A stretch of 64,000 bases of DNA from Agrocybe praecox (Eukaryota; Basidiomycota; Agaricomycetes; Agaricales; Agrocybaceae): the NCBI GenBank assembly GCA_964017145.1, contig OZ024849.1, positions 682,001-746,000 on the forward strand, given 5' to 3'. Shown in pieces: positions 22,375 through 35,740 of the stretch. Both the position numbers and the translations under genes were made by a program. Numbering within the stretch: the first letter of the stretch is position 1; each line of letters opens with the position of its first letter. Under the pieces are notes generated by a model. The model did no database searches and was not told where the DNA came from. It worked only from the letters and a program-made list of their open reading frames with translations.

Positions 22375-24134
22375 TCACTTTCCTATTATGGCATTTATTC
22401 CCTTTTCTAGGTCCTCGTCAATTGTTGTCGTCCAAGCATATTCCCAGTCATTTATAATCGAGTTTCCAAGTTGCGCTAGCTCTTCCTCTGACATTTTTCC
22501 GCCTTGATCTATGCCCTCAAAACCAGGAGCATTAAGCTCGTATAGCAAGCCATGTGTACGTGATGCGTCTTGAACAAAGTTCGCAAATGGACGTCGAATT
22601 TCATCATACACTTTGTTTAACTTGTCCAGTGACAGTTTGTTTCGGACGGTTTTCTCGATGAGATGAGCGAGTACGTATGCATCCTAGAAGTTAAATTAAA
22701 GGGGACGAGGCAGGATGATGGTTGAGAAAGAATATACCTCGATAGCTTGACCAGCGCCGTTTCCTTGATGGGGAGCCATTGCATGGGCCTGATAATTTTC
22801 TATGTCAAGACAAAACAGAACAAAAATGCCTGTTCAAAAAAGACGCACAGCATCTCCGAGAAGGAACACATTGTTTGCTGCGTACAATTCTAAAGGCTTG
22901 ATGGCCTGTATGGCCCACCTGGAAGGTTTGTCCATGTGCTTTGATTCATATCATATGAGCAAAGTCAGCGACATTTAGATCAGTAAGAATGGGACAAACC
23001 TCAATCAGAACCCTGACTTCTTCTTCCCAGTCGCTATAGAGAGAAACCACCTCGTCCTTTTGGACGTCATCGTAATGGCGTCCTTCGTAAATGGTGCCTT
23101 CCAATCTTAAATCGGACAAGTAGGCTACGATGTTGACCACTTTCCCTTGAAGTATAGGATATGCTATAACGTGCTTCAAGACTATAAGAAGCCGTTGTGA
23201 GTGTAAATTCCCAACGGATACGAACTTACTTTATTTTTTCCACAGTACTACGAGCGCCAAATTGAGCGGACATCCCGTTATGTGAACACTGAAGCATAAG
23301 TACTCACTATTGTTGGGTGTGATAGAACCCGGTGCTCAGGCATTCTACCCTTTATGATATCACTATCAATCAAGCCGCGATAGGCATAAGTACCACTCCA
23401 AACCAGCTCTGATGAAGGTGAAAACTGTTTTCGGACCGTAGACCTCAATCCATCTGCGCCAATAAGTATGTCACAGGTCGCAGTCCTACCGCCTTCAAAA
23501 GTGATTGATATTTCTTCAGGAAGAATATCGTACGAAACAAGACAACCTGCAAGGTGACACTCGGTATACTGAGGTAGGTGTTTCAATAAAACCTCCTGCA
23601 TGTTCGCCCGATGGAATGACAAAGGTGCACCTATGCGCCGTGCGGTAGTTTGGACATTTATAGAATCATGTTCTAAGAATAGAAAATAACATACTGGAAA
23701 TAACAAGGTCTATAATGGGTACGCCTTCCCGTTGATCCGCTTTCCTGAATTGAAAAGCCAGTCCTAATCACGAGCAAAGTGTCAATGATTTAAAAGTGCC
23801 GCAAAGATAAAAAAGACCTTACGCGGTTTCCCGTCTGGAATACGCTGTCCAAGCGCAAGATGCTCTGCCAGCTCTGCGTCCAATCCAAGCTTCTCTATGA
23901 TATCCCATGTCCTTGGCCAGAACGATATACCTGCTCCGACCTGCGTGAGCTCGGTCGCGGCCTCATATATGTCGATCTTGATAAGACTATCGAGATCGAG
24001 TTTGCTCAGTGCCACTGCCAATGTGAGGCCTCCGATACCCCCTCCGCTGTTTGCACAAGAACAGAGTAGTAAGTGATGAAAGTTTATATATATAATCCGA
24101 AGACTCACATTATTGCGACACGAAGACTCGTCAT
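22375..24134 (-). CDS. Class A FAD-dependent monooxygenase (salicylate-hydroxylase-like)
   Basis: The start at 24134 (MTSLRVAI) is followed by an intron and then the FAD-binding GGGIGGLTLAVAL fingerprint. Further landmarks on the minus strand are VGAGISFWPRTWD, IGADGLRSTVRKQF (the DG motif), FLLGDA and AHAMAPHQGNGAGQAIEDAY (the GD motif binding FAD ribityl and pyrophosphate, split by an intron). The C-terminus ends DLEKGINAIIGK. Such enzymes use NAD(P)H and O2 to hydroxylate aromatic or related substrates in the cytosol; the actual substrate cannot be told. At least seven short introns are present; not every boundary was solved, but no stop was seen in the segments followed. A 115-bp palindromic repeat lies about 330 bp upstream. 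Confidence 0.85.
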
Positions 24135-24463
24135 TTTGGCAATCAGGTAAAGATATACAGTGGTATCTAAAGTCAATCAAAGGCACGGGTAACCTTCACT
24201 TAAATACTTGTGCCAAGGCCAAAAAGAGGCTCGATGGTCTCAGGCTCAATCTGGATTGCTAATACAATGAGCAGATAGTAGCGGTTCGTACACGCGTTCT
24301 GGCATGACAATAATGCACGTCAGTAGTTGAGCTAGTTAAGCCAGGAACTTTATACTGGGGGGAAATGAATGATATCTATGAGTATGAATAAACTCTGAAA
24401 TGACATCTATAGAGACCTCATAAACGAAAGAAACTGGACTTTCGGACTTTCACCCTGGGAACA

Positions 24464-24578
24464 TCAACTTTTTAGGTCACCCGAAAATTAGCGAAAAACC
24501 ATGATTTCAGAGTTTCAGGTGACCTGAAAACCCAAACTCGTGGTTTGTCGCTAATTTTCGGGTGACCTAAAAAGTTGA
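24464..24578. repeat. MITE-like 115-bp palindrome
   Basis: Left arm TCAACTTTTTAGGTCACCCG(AAAATTAGCG...) at 24464-24502 is the reverse complement of 24541-24578 with very few mismatches. The centre contains a second palindrome (TTTCAGGTGACCTGAAA). No ORF and no certain target duplication. It sits in the likely upstream region of the FAD monooxygenase. Confidence 0.8.
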
Positions 24579-24926
24579 ACTTCGCGAGGTGTTTGCCGGG
24601 CAGATAACATACCCAGCACTATCTTCGATTAACCCCAAAAAATGAATATGGTTCTTCCCGCGGACCGGTCCGGGGTCCGTACATGTGGCCGAAGCGGTAA
24701 GATGTCGGGCATTCAATATAAACTCAGAAACCCTGCCGCAGTCGGCAAATTGGGACTAGGAAATTAAAATGAAATCAAGGTTCGCATCTCTTCATACACT
24801 ATTACAAGTCTGCTTCCAGCGTTGCTGACTTACGTATGTTACATTGATTGACTATAGTACAACAAATAGAATGCCATGATAATAATAATAATAAATTGTC
24901 CCAAACGGCAACATAGTAGTGTGCAG

Positions 24927-27580
24927 TTAATAATCTTCATCTCCAAAGTCAATAACCGAAGGACTTCGAAGTGATTCTCGGGCAGCGAATGTTATTCGGC
25001 CTAACCGAGGTCCCCTACTCCACCGTCTCCGCTCTGCATCCTGAATATCGCCTCTAGTCGGTCGAGATATTCTCCGGACCCTACTTGTTCTCCGACTCCG
25101 ACTGCCCCTGGGACTCTCGACGCTGAAGCTCGTAATTTCTTCACTTGCGGCATCCCATTCAGGATCTGGATTTGCGCGCGAAAATTCTATATCGCGTTCA
25201 TATCCCTCTTCTATCTCGTCGTCGTCGTACTCGGGGTCGTACTCGCTGCCACCAAACCCAGATGCATAATGTTCGCGATCTAACGAAGCCAGCATGCGCG
25301 GTCGTTCGCTTTTTGAAGGCACGCCGTAGTGAAGATATTGGACCATGGAGAGATATATGTGCGTCACCTAGAGAGAAGGAAGAGCAACATTAGACATGGC
25401 GGCATCGGCGCTGTTAGGCGCCCGACAGGCGACAATGATATTTACCAGGATAGGGTATACCGCCATCATCCACGGTATGGCGGCGCCTTGTAAGGGACCC
25501 GAATACGTCATGAGGATGACTGCATTTGCTATTTTGGCCACTGCAAAATCAACTGTCAGTCATGACAGCACTTAACGATCAATAAAAAGTGACTTACGAA
25601 TTGCACTAAAAACAGGGGGATAAACGTTTAGTCAGACACTATATGGGAATACTACCGCAAGACGCGTCGATGCGTTCTCATGCAGGACAGAGAAAAAAAG
25701 TAAAAACATACAAAAAGAAATAGAATCCTCCGTGAGCAACGAAAACCATCATTGTCGGTACCAATTTCTTGACTTGGGTGAGCGCCCTCCATGAGAACAA
25801 CATCCTGATCGAGACGATCACGGGAAGAGAGTGAGAGATCGTCCGTAGCCTGAGGTTCATACAGGTGCGAACCCTGCTGAAGAACGGAGGACAGGTCTTT
25901 TCTGTACCATTTGTAGAAGTTTGGCCCGGGTTCGACACAGCGGGCCTTTTCAACGATCGTAACGTAGATAATGAAAGTCTAGGGAGCGTGCGTGCTGGGA
26001 TCCGGGAGAGGGCTTTCCTCGTGGTCGATTCCGCTAGTGGGATAGATCGGAGGCGGTGGAGTTTGAAGGATTGTGCAGACTGGTTCAAAGGTAAATCAGA
26101 ATATGAAGATACGAGCGACCTGGGAAGAGAATGCGAATATGTGTGTGATCGCGTCAGTGGTAATAAGTTATTTGTGCTTGAATCGTTGATGCTACTATGG
26201 GTAGTCCGTTTTGATCTAATGGTGCCGGAAGGTAAGTCTTGACTTTGATATGAGATGGAACGAGTTCTAGGTAGTTTGGATGATGAAGCAACAGGAGGAG
26301 TGAAAGTGGTATTTGAAGGTATAGGGGGGAGTGAAGGAAAGGGTATCGAGGGTTCCGTTTGATTTTGATTGCTCTTCGCTGGTGTTTCAGGCTTGGGTTT
26401 GATCACTTTGGACACAATCGCGTTGTTCGCCTCCGCTTTATTCGAGTTTGAATCTCGCTCGACCATGACAGTGGACTCTGGGACCATGTTTGAAGCTCCA
26501 GGAGGCATGGTATCAGCCATCCACGCAGGATTTTGTAGTGGTTTCAGCCTTGACTCATTAAGCACGCGCAGAAGGCTGGTCAACGTATTGAGGATCAGTA
26601 AAAGGTAGGTAATTTGGGCTATGATTGACGGAATCCTGAGAGAGAGAAAAGTCAACATCGACCGACCTGCCCGACCACACAGAACAAATGCGAGGGTATA
26701 GCGTATAAAGACGCACCATGCCATAAGCGTAAACCTGGCAATAGGTTTACTCAAAGAAATCGGACATCCTGGAACCATCCCAATCGGGTTAACGCGGGAG
26801 GAATCAATAGCAAGGGTCCCGGCCACTAAGCTAGTCTGTTCGCATGACGTGTGAAAGAGGCATTAAAACATGAAAGGTTAGAGAAATATTGTGCAGGGTG
26901 GGAAGGGAACGTACCGTCATTTGAACTAATCAAGTTAGAAGATTATATCAGTCAGTATTTCATTTTCAGAGACAAGAGAAATACAGCTTATGTCCTCTGA
27001 ATAAGGACTAGCGACTTACTTATAAAGAGAAATACAGTGAATAGAAGCGCTGTGAAAGTGATTCAATTAGCTCAAGCTTCGGAAGTAAATTTGGAGATAT
27101 GCGAAAAAAATAAATCGCATAAGACATATAAAGAATCACTCACTTCGGATATTCCAGGTGTACACGGCGTTTACGCGGATAAGCAGCATAGCATCCGGGA
27201 GGAGGGTGATTAAGGTGGTATTTCTAAGAATAATAAAGCATAAAAGAAAGATAAATTTAGCAACGACGCAAAGAAGAAGCTGGGTACCTAGACCGAATAA
27301 GGTCCGCGAGACTTACATGAGGACAATGTAATACCAAGACCGGCAACTAGATATGGAAGCATTTCGATTAGCGTACGCCGCAGAAGGAATGTGTTCAAGA
27401 TAGTGGATATGGGTTAATTGACGAGGCCGCATGATCATGTCAATAGAGATGGGATAGTGTACCCGGGAGATGTAACACTCACAACTGAGGCAACACGACA
27501 GATCAAAGCAGTGCAGGGAAGCGGGTTGATTATTCCAGACAGAGGTGAATGATCGAAGGCATGTTGTGTACCGTTCGTAT
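24927..27580 (-). CDS. Multi-pass membrane protein of unknown function
   Basis: Consecutive minus-strand exons carry hydrophobic segments: TLIEMLPYLVAGLGITLSS (about 27.35 kb), TTLITLLPDAMLLIRVNAVY (about 27.2 kb), ALLFTVFLFI (about 27.05 kb, a short exon), an IIAQITYLLLILNTLTSLL helix (about 26.6 kb), and after a long Ser/Pro-rich cytoplasmic-type loop (26.45-25.85 kb) LVPTMMVFVAHGGFYFF and ANAVILMTYSGPLQGAAIPW. The C-terminal tail (25.34-24.93 kb) is acidic then Arg/Ser-rich. About six or seven helices suggest a GPCR-like or transporter-like topology. I do not recognise the family with certainty. The 5' end is unresolved: a possible first exon starts near 28241 (MVLNCNRE followed by GTGAGT). 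Confidence 0.55.
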
Positions 27581-28249
27581 TCGTAATTGGACGAAGGTGG
27601 AAAATATGATGATGGAAGAAAGAAAAAGTCGCGTGAGCATCAGGATAAAAGTGATCATTTTGATGACGTCCGAAGACATAAGTAAATCGGTTTTGACATG
27701 ACTCACGTTTCGACTTAGGCCAAGGCTCGTGTTTACTGAGGTAGAGACGAATTGTTGGTGTCCAGCAGAGATGACAAGCGCAATTGACAGGGAGACAGAC
27801 AGACAGACGCGGCGGTGGTTGTTGCAGAAGTTGACGTGACGATAAGTATAACAGTAGTTGGTTGGTGAAGGAAGGATAGAGGGTTATACATGTTAGAGCT
27901 TCCTTGCCTCTGAGCAAGCGAAATTTATGCTCACCACCGACGTACCATCTGTTGTCAAATAGAGAAAAGCTGAGCAAAGTAGCCTAAGTGACAATGCAGA
28001 CCACTCACGCTAGGTTGATCACGGAAAAGTATCGTACTATAATGTACAACCGCCTGGTGTGACGTCCTTTTCTTTCGTGCCTGACAATCGAAACAAGCAC
28101 CGCATGAGCCGGGGAATGTGAATGTTTACGGTGAGACGAACCAGCGTCTCCACACGAGAGATATCTTGAAGCGAAAGTCAAGTAAAATTCAGCTGCGAGC
28201 CTGGACGGTACTCACCTCTCTATTACAATTGAGTACCATGTCGTATACA

Positions 28250-31200
28250 ACCCACGCCAGCGCTGCCACTAAATCCCAGTTCCTCTTCAACAAACCCGGC
28301 AAGATCCTCCGTCTGAGATCAGCTCACCAGAGAAAATGTTAACCAGGAAAGCATCGCGAGCTAGTTTAAGGTCTTCCGTTGTCGAGTCTGATAGAAACTC
28401 CGGATGTGAAGAGCGAGTCCCCCAAGGATCCACAGAGACCCTATTTGAGAACACCGCATCTTCTAGGAGCATGAGTGATAGGTGGGTGTCGAGACGAAGT
28501 GGGGTCTGGATGAGGAGGAACAAGGCGTGCACATAAGGCAGCGTTGGACAGACAGACAGGGTCGAGGTGATGAACAGGAGGAATTGAGTAAAGACTGGGA
28601 AATGAAGGAAGCTGAAAATCCCCGTAATAAAATTCGCTCCAAGGCTTTCAGCCCGTTGATAGACTGATATGCTGTAATGAAGTGTATAAAAAAAGATTCC
28701 TTTTCCTCACACACCTGTCCAAAAAGCGGTGCCACGCCGCGAACTACGCATCAGCCTACTTTTGAAGGCTTCTCGACATTCAAAACAGATAATTTGTTCA
28801 GAGAAAGGAAAGAAATCTGAAAGTCAACAGAGGCTTCATCGCAAACCACGTGATCCACTGCGACCTCGAGTCAGTTGAAACACCATGGAACCGCCTGCTT
28901 GAAGCTATGCACAACACTATTTACTCCTTGACTCAGAGTAGCGTCGCCCACCGGACTAGAGGCTCCCCGTGTGCTGCCCGTGCATGGGGCGAAAGCCTGT
29001 ACGGGGAATTGCATTGATTAATGCAAGTGGCAAGTAGTCTCTTCAATAATTCGGCAGCCCTGACCCTATGGCAACATTACGGTATGTTGAAATCTTCTGG
29101 TGCTTATTTTGAATAGGTTCGACGGGGACCTTGTCAAAACATGAGTCTACTTGACGCTTACACTTATATTACTTACATACAGATGAAATGCGAAGCTTCG
29201 TTCCTGGCACCTGAATTCCCTTTTTAGATTCTTCACAACTTGTCAGACTCAGTATTGGCAACAATCATCATACTAACTGAATCTTTCCTTGCTCTTTCAC
29301 AATAATATTCCACCACAGTTCAAGATTACTAGCTGTACATAGCATATAATATGCCAACTTGATACTGAAAGCTTATATTAATGTATACTAAGCCAAGCTT
29401 CTTTCTTTAGCGCCGAGGATACGTTGAATTTGCACGACGTCGGCGTGCCAATTTGTGCTTACTGTGGTATCTTTGCGTAATCTCAGTCGTCTCACATCTT
29501 ATTAAACTTTAATCAAGCAATACATAAGTGCATACTATAATTTGAGGCTTTTTATATGATTTTGATTGGCCTCGAGTGCCCCATAAGTAAAGTATTAGAC
29601 AACAGTGGAGGAGCAACAATTATCCATTTTGATTCCATAGCATGTGGACTTCCTCGGAGAACTTTTACATGGCTTCGAGTCGTATAACCGACAAAGCAAT
29701 ATGTTTTCAAAGTACCTCTATGATCTAGAAATGTTTCGCACTTCAGAAATTACATACCCACCATTGCCGGTGCTGAAGGCCGGAGCCCTGCATAAAGCGA
29801 TACACACGCATGTGGGCTCCTCACCTCATCATGCAGCTCCGAGTGAACGTTAATTGCAAATGTAATACATTTACTCTACATAAGATGGGAGATCCACTGT
29901 TTCTCTGACGGGTCTGTTGCACATCCTCAAGTGCAAAGCTTGTTGGAATATTTACGTGAAAGTCAAACGCACCGCGAAGTGGCTATTTAACGGCCCGCAC
30001 ATTACCTCGAGGAGATATTGTATCTTTCATTCTTATCTTAGACATTTCGTATATTATGTATCACTGTCCCCAAGCTTGTTTTTTTAACATATCTCCTTAT
30101 GATTTTGCATTTATAATGTACCTACGTGAATTGCAAACCTTGGTTGATTGCGAAGGTCCCTACTACAGCCCAAGTGACCACGAAGAGCCGGTCATTTTGA
30201 TAAAGCCACGACCAATGTATATAAAAAAACATTAATCGTTGCAATGGCGCCGAGAATTATGCTTATATGTAATAAATTGGTGAATGAAATGGAAGCAAAT
30301 GTTTTCCAAAATATGATATCATACTGGAATATATATACAACTAGAAGACAGTATTCCTATTTACTTCTTGGAGCGTTGCGTGGCTTTGGTTGGGAGTTGT
30401 TGGCGCATTAGATTCTAGAGCCATAGCGGAGTGAATCTGCCTGAATGTGGCAACGTAACTTCTCCTTTAAGCAAGTAGTAATCGTGTGCACATGCATTGA
30501 CCAAAAATACTCGTCGCGTCTATTTTCGACCTGTCACCCTGAATTTAATTTATTCACGATTTTTAAGAATTCTCTTTTCTCACGGGGTGACGAATTGAAC
30601 GAATGATAATATGTACAGTACCGCTCTTGTTGAAATCGCCAAGAAGTCACCAAGACCTTGAACTGTAGGTCACTTCAATGCAGGTTCCAGTTATAATTTT
30701 TATATGATTGGTTATCTCTTGACAGATTTCTTGATGCAGAGTAAATCGTCAGGAAATTGTCCGAGACATCAACAATCTCTCCCTCTCGAATGACTTGGGC
30801 TCATTGGCGAGGAGGACCGGCTTACCTTTGCTGCGAGAGGTCGTCGATTACGTCTATAAGACGACCATAAGACACTCGAAGCTTGCTATCCGAGTCTGGC
30901 ACGTCTCCAGCTGATGACCCGCAGTCGTTATCATATCTATCCACGTATATCACTATATTGTGATCGTCCTCTCAAAAGATGTCAGAATTATTTGACATTC
31001 TTTCCAACAACCTATGCACAATAGCCTCGGCAGCTCGGACGCTTATGATATGGTCTTCCAGTCAAAAATGGACCATGAGTTACCGCCAAACCGAGTTCAG
31101 TTCAGGCTGGCTGGCGCCACCTTGACCGATCCTTGACAAACCCACGTCTACGGTAATTCTGAACTCGTTTGCGTGGAAATTACTGCATGGTTCACACACA

Positions 31201-31840
31201 GGGCGTGGGACCGTTTACTCCAGTCGACCTCAAATCACAAAGCTCAGCCTCATGGAGAATAGATACGCCTCACTTGATTCCTCCATAACCTCTCTCCATC
31301 CATTTACATCACTTCAAATTTTGCAGACCGATACTCAGCCTCACTTCCAAAAATGTGACTGTTTTCAAGGAGGGTATGTTGAGGTACAGCACAGTCGATC
31401 AGGGACTAAAGAATTGCTTACAATTGCTTGCGCGTTTTGCAGATTTTTAAGGCAATCTCAGAGCCTCTGACCGGAATATGGAGTCAAAATATCTGGCGTT
31501 GGCTTTACTCGAGTGGAACACTTCTGTCGGAAATCTATCTCGAGGATATAACACTCAACAACAAGAACAAAGCCTGCGGAAGCCTTCGACGGCACTTTTC
31601 TCAAATTTCTCGGACCGTCTCTTCAAAAGTTGCAGGTATTTTTTTGAGAGGACCCACGCACTACTTCCATCAGCTGCAAATTGGACCGCTCAAGGTTCAG
31701 GGGGAAACAACTGCGAATAATATAATCAAAATACAATAGTGATAATCCAAAAATGTAAATAAAATGATATACGCTGTGTTAAGTTATGCGACTCCATTCT
31801 ATAGATTAAAAAAAAGTGTCTATCCGTGCAATAACCATGA
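28250..31840. other. Gene-poor stretch
   Basis: No solid gene. ORFs at 28.3-28.7 kb overlap on both strands and match nothing. Around 31.2-31.7 kb a plus-strand ORF pair (ITKLSLMENRYASL, then SEPLTGIWSQNIW in another frame) has a faint leucine-rich, F-box-relic look, too weak to call. No tRNA or transposon was recognised. Confidence 0.4.
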
Positions 31841-31847
31841 CCACTTT

Positions 31848-33951
31848 CTACTCAAGAATAAACGTCATGGTTTTCACCATCCACCTGTCGTCTTGGAGAG
31901 GGCTGTCGTCTTCCGAATTGATAACCCCAGATCCCTCTCTGACATCAGCGAACGGAGATGTTTCCCTGATCATGCTCTCGAACGAGGTCGGACAAGAGGA
32001 AAGATAAAGCCTGAGGTGGGCAATTGCAACCCGTTGTCCCGGAGGTAGGCGAAAGTGAACACGCGTAACGTTAGACCCGTAGCCAATGGTAAGCTCTGAT
32101 GAAGGCAGTAGGGCACTATCCGTCTTGTTGGTTGACCAATATTCACCGGCAGCGGCAGGTGGTTGGTATAATTCCTCTTTTTAGACAATGTTGAGTTTCA
32201 TGGATAGTGAAATATAAACAAGAAACTCACTGATAGTAAGATCCGTTGGATCAAAACAAAAGAGATATGGGTAAAGCTTGACCTTGCTGCGGTTACGCAC
32301 GGTCAAACCATACACCTTTGTGTCATTGGCGGCAATCTGGATTTGATCGTCGACGAGTGTTCTCGTATTAGAAGGAATAAAGACCATGTCATCGCCGTTT
32401 TTGCCTTGTTGTACGAGCTCGTGGAGTTCAATGTCAATTTCTCCAAGGTTGTGTGAAGAATTGCGTGCCAAATTCGAATAGAAATGGATAAATCGCTCGA
32501 CCACTTTGCGGATTTTATATACGTCTTCCACATTGATCACCTCGCGCATGCAAGGATCCACAAACGTGGTGACAAGCTTAGGACTTTGGCGAAAGTGGAC
32601 TTGGTTATCCAAAATGTCAAGCCGTAAGTCATAATCTTCACTGTCGTCTGCAATGCTCAGACAGAGCCGCGATTGAATGTCCAACGAAAAGATAGACTTT
32701 AGCCAGCTCTTGTCTGAGCAATAAAGCACAGTATTCCTTCCTGTAGAGCTGCCAACAAGCTTGCAGTAGAAAGACGAAGGCAGAACAAGGGGTGAGCCCA
32801 AAATTGGATCACAGCGAAGGACCGAGAGGAACTCTTCTGCAGAGGCCACCATAAGGCTTCCCAAGGGAGGATTGATTCGATGATTATTGAGGTTATTTTC
32901 ATGCATAAATAACTTGTCTCCTTCAACAATTCCCTGTGCTGAGCCCGCGTAAAGAATGAAGGAACCGTCGGGAAGGGATCTTGTTAAAACAAGCGAGGGA
33001 TCGCCAGCAAGGACAGGGTCAAAGTTGAAAAGTGGACGCTGAAGGCGACTTCCTTCGCAATGTGCGATTTGCCTTAAAAGTCCAATGAATATTGTTTCAA
33101 CGTTGTTGATTTGTTGATTGTAAGAAAGGGATATACGTACTTGATAGGTAGTCCTACGAGTTGATGCATGAGTGATATGTATGTCAGGTATTTTGCGTTA
33201 TGGCTGTTTAAAACTTCCAATAGCCGTGAAGTGAAGAGTCCAGCCTTCGTGGAACCGTCTTCGAATGCTTGCCTACGACTGCCACAGGCGGTAATTACAG
33301 TGTACAGTTCTCGATCCTCAACAAATATGGCAGAAGAAGTCAAGAAACCAGGTCCATTCTGTGTCGTAATCCGTCTTTTGATTGTTGCTTTGGGTAGAAG
33401 CATACCGGTGGAGTGACAACAGTCGAGGAAAATCGTCTGACATAACATATGATAAGTTCTCTTTTCTTTTCAAAGAACAAGAAAAAAGAAAGACTCACAA
33501 TATTGTCCCCTTTCGCCCTCGATACTTCCCCGAAAAGTTTCGCCAAGAAACGCCCTGATATCCCTTCTACCAACTTGGTGCGTCCATTCCTGGAGGGTAT
33601 CTCCACACCAATATCGCTGGGACATATCATCTGCGTCCCTTTGCCTGTCCAGTCCCCATGACCGGCAAAGTAGATGATGATGACGGCCTCGTTTTTCTTG
33701 ATCTTGGGGTGGCCTTTCAACCAGCGAAAGGACCTGATAACTTCAAGTCGCGATGCATCCTCGTCGTACAGGTTATAGATATTTTCAGACGAGACGCCCA
33801 AATTGTGCATTAAGTAGTTGTTGAACCTGTCGGCGTCTTCAGCGGCGCCGCAGAGGTTTGTATACGAAGAAGAGCCATATTTGTTGATGCCAATGACAAC
33901 AGCAAATATCGGCTTTTTCGCAATCTTATCGGAAGAGGATCGTTTGCGCAT
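31848..33951 (-). CDS. Caspase-like (peptidase C14 p20) protein C1, 639 aa
   Basis: Exons 33499-33951, 33141-33436, 32231-33072 and 31848-32176 sum to 640 codons with intron phases 0, 2, 1. The p20 domain starts almost at the N-terminus: FAVVIGINKYG, GAAEDADRFNNYL, IIIYFAGHGDW with catalytic His, and TIFLDCCHSTGM with catalytic Cys opening exon 2. After the p20 fold come an SH3-like segment (ILYAGSAQGIVEGD) and a C-terminal module with TIGYGS, LRLYLSSCPTSFE and WMVKTMTF. This layout resembles p20-domain proteins known from Agaricomycetes and lacks the Pro/Gln-rich prodomain of type I metacaspases. Expected activity: Cys-dependent proteolysis, perhaps in regulated cell death. First of six tandem paralogues; closest to C3 and C4. 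Confidence 0.9.
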
Positions 33952-34780
33952 GACGAGGGAGGTTTGAAGGAAAGAGAAGAGTATCCCTTTACTCAGAATT
34001 TTTTTACCACTTTATATACGCCATTGAAACACCTTGCGGAGCGTGGCTCTTGCACATGATGTTCATCAGGAAGGCTGTAATCCATAGACAGTCTTCAAGC
34101 GATCAAATTCAGGCATCTTTCTATTATCCGGATCAAGGAGAGATAACCAGATCCTGCGCTCAGTGCCGAACTGAAAAGAGTTTGTCGTTGGATGAACGAA
34201 AAATGTAATTTTCAGTAAGACAAGAACGATCGTCATTTCTTCATAGAGTATCGCCTCGTCCAGCCTTGTTACCTATGTCTCCGGCAGTGAATTTTAGCCA
34301 CCAATAGACATCGTCTGTAAATGCCAGAATTGAGATGTTGGCAAGAAACTGAAATGTACACGTCAATGCTGCAGAGTGTCCAGTGGGGACAATATGACGT
34401 AGGAACATGCGGATTCAAAGATAATGTCGGTAGCAAGAGCCGAGATTTTGGTGCTACATATATGTGAGCAATTTAGGCCTATGTTGCGTGCCGAGTTGTC
34501 CTTCCAAGTAGATAATAGCCTCGAGGTCCAGATTATCAGGGTTATAAGAAAACGTTCCAGAGAGCTGGTTTCATTAATATATGTCGACTGCATTTGTTTT
34601 ATGTATTTCCAGCTATCGTTTCCGATTGCCATATCACGCAGTTGAAGCTTGCTATTGTCTTCGAGTCGCGATTGTACGGTTAAGGAAAACTGAAGAAAAT
34701 GTTGCTGAAGACGGTGCATTTTTGACTGGTGTGGGATTACGGAATAGTTGTCGAACCATTTTCATGACCTGGATCCATTG

Positions 34781-35740
34781 CTAATTGAAACGAGAGTAAC
34801 GGCGAGGGGGGTGGTGCACCCTCGTACCCATGAGGCGGTTCGATATCCATAATTGTCCCCCCCCACCAAGAGACAATCGCTCTTGCCTCACTTCTAACCG
34901 CCTAATCTGTTCTCGTAACAAAGCAAGCTCTTCAGATATTTCGCTGTTTGTTATACGAGATGGAGTTGGTGAGTATAGCAGACCCTGCCTCCTGGGTTCG
35001 GCGCTTGTTTCATGGTTCATACTGGCAGAATCACTCGGGTCAACAAACTCTCGTGATCGATTCTTTCCTGAGGGACGAATTGCATGTCCGAAACTCCAAG
35101 CCCTTTCGTAGTTGTCTGCTCTGGTGCCGGTGTATTAACAGGCGGGAGAAAGCTGTCAACGTGCGTGATGTCGTTACGACTTGGGCTCTGAATAATTCTC
35201 GCTAGATGAGATACGATGCCGGATTCAGTGGTAGGCGATGAGGCAAATGAACGAAGAGCAGCAGTGGAGATAGTCATTGAATTTGACGACGAAGAATAGC
35301 GTTTCTGGTTTCCCAAGGGGTGGACTTCTTTTTCACCGCTGGTTCGGGCGTGCTGGTGTTTGATGTAAAGGATAAAGATGAAGAAGTAAAACTAAGCCTT
35401 TAGAGGAACGTGTCAAGCACAGCCCTGCATGATATTCATAGATATTTGACTGACAAAATAGTCGGACTGAGAAGTTTATTAGCATTTAAGCGCAACCAAG
35501 TTATCAGATAATCCTTACATACTAGTTGATGTAGCTCGTGCATATACACGGAACGGGGGTGAGGTCTCGAAGGCTTGAGTGATGATATTCCTTTGATTCT
35601 AGTATGAGATAAAGGGCGTAGGTGATACGGATTGGAACGTTACTCACGAAACTGGGGTGAATCAAAGGATGTATGTTCTAGAGACACCAAATCAGGATTG
35701 ACGCTGCCAGAGTGAAAAGAAGACACGGACCCAGGAAATT
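34781..35740 (-). pseudogene. Membrane-protein family member T1, truncated
   Basis: Homologous to T2 (41006-42526) on the minus strand but broken in several ways. The homology starts inside the ectodomain near 35740, so the signal peptide and N-terminus are missing. Near 35320 about 185 bp are deleted relative to T3, removing the membrane helix and the basic juxtamembrane region; the join lies in a short run of Gs. A frame change follows between DHESLLTR and MNHETSAEPRR. The coiled-coil segment EISEELALLREQIRRLEVRQ is preserved, but the PPPGY motif is lost by another frame change. It lies just upstream of C1 on the same strand. Confidence 0.8.

Noticed and set aside
25865..26608. Plus-strand ORFs of 125 and 79 aa
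   Set aside because: They are shadows of the Ser/Pro-rich loop of the minus-strand membrane-protein gene.
27786..27810. ACAG short tandem repeat / CRISPR-like array
   Set aside because: Only a few 4-bp units; no CRISPR-type repeat-spacer structure anywhere, as expected in a fungal genome.
31252..31739. Possible F-box/LRR relic
   Set aside because: Only a faint leucine pattern in two different frames; no F-box motif and no homologous anchor visible.
33168..33416. Plus-strand ORFs antisense to the caspase genes (also at 37893, 47341, 53602, 59347)
   Set aside because: They recur only because the genes opposite them are paralogues; they have no start context, splice partners or domain of their own.
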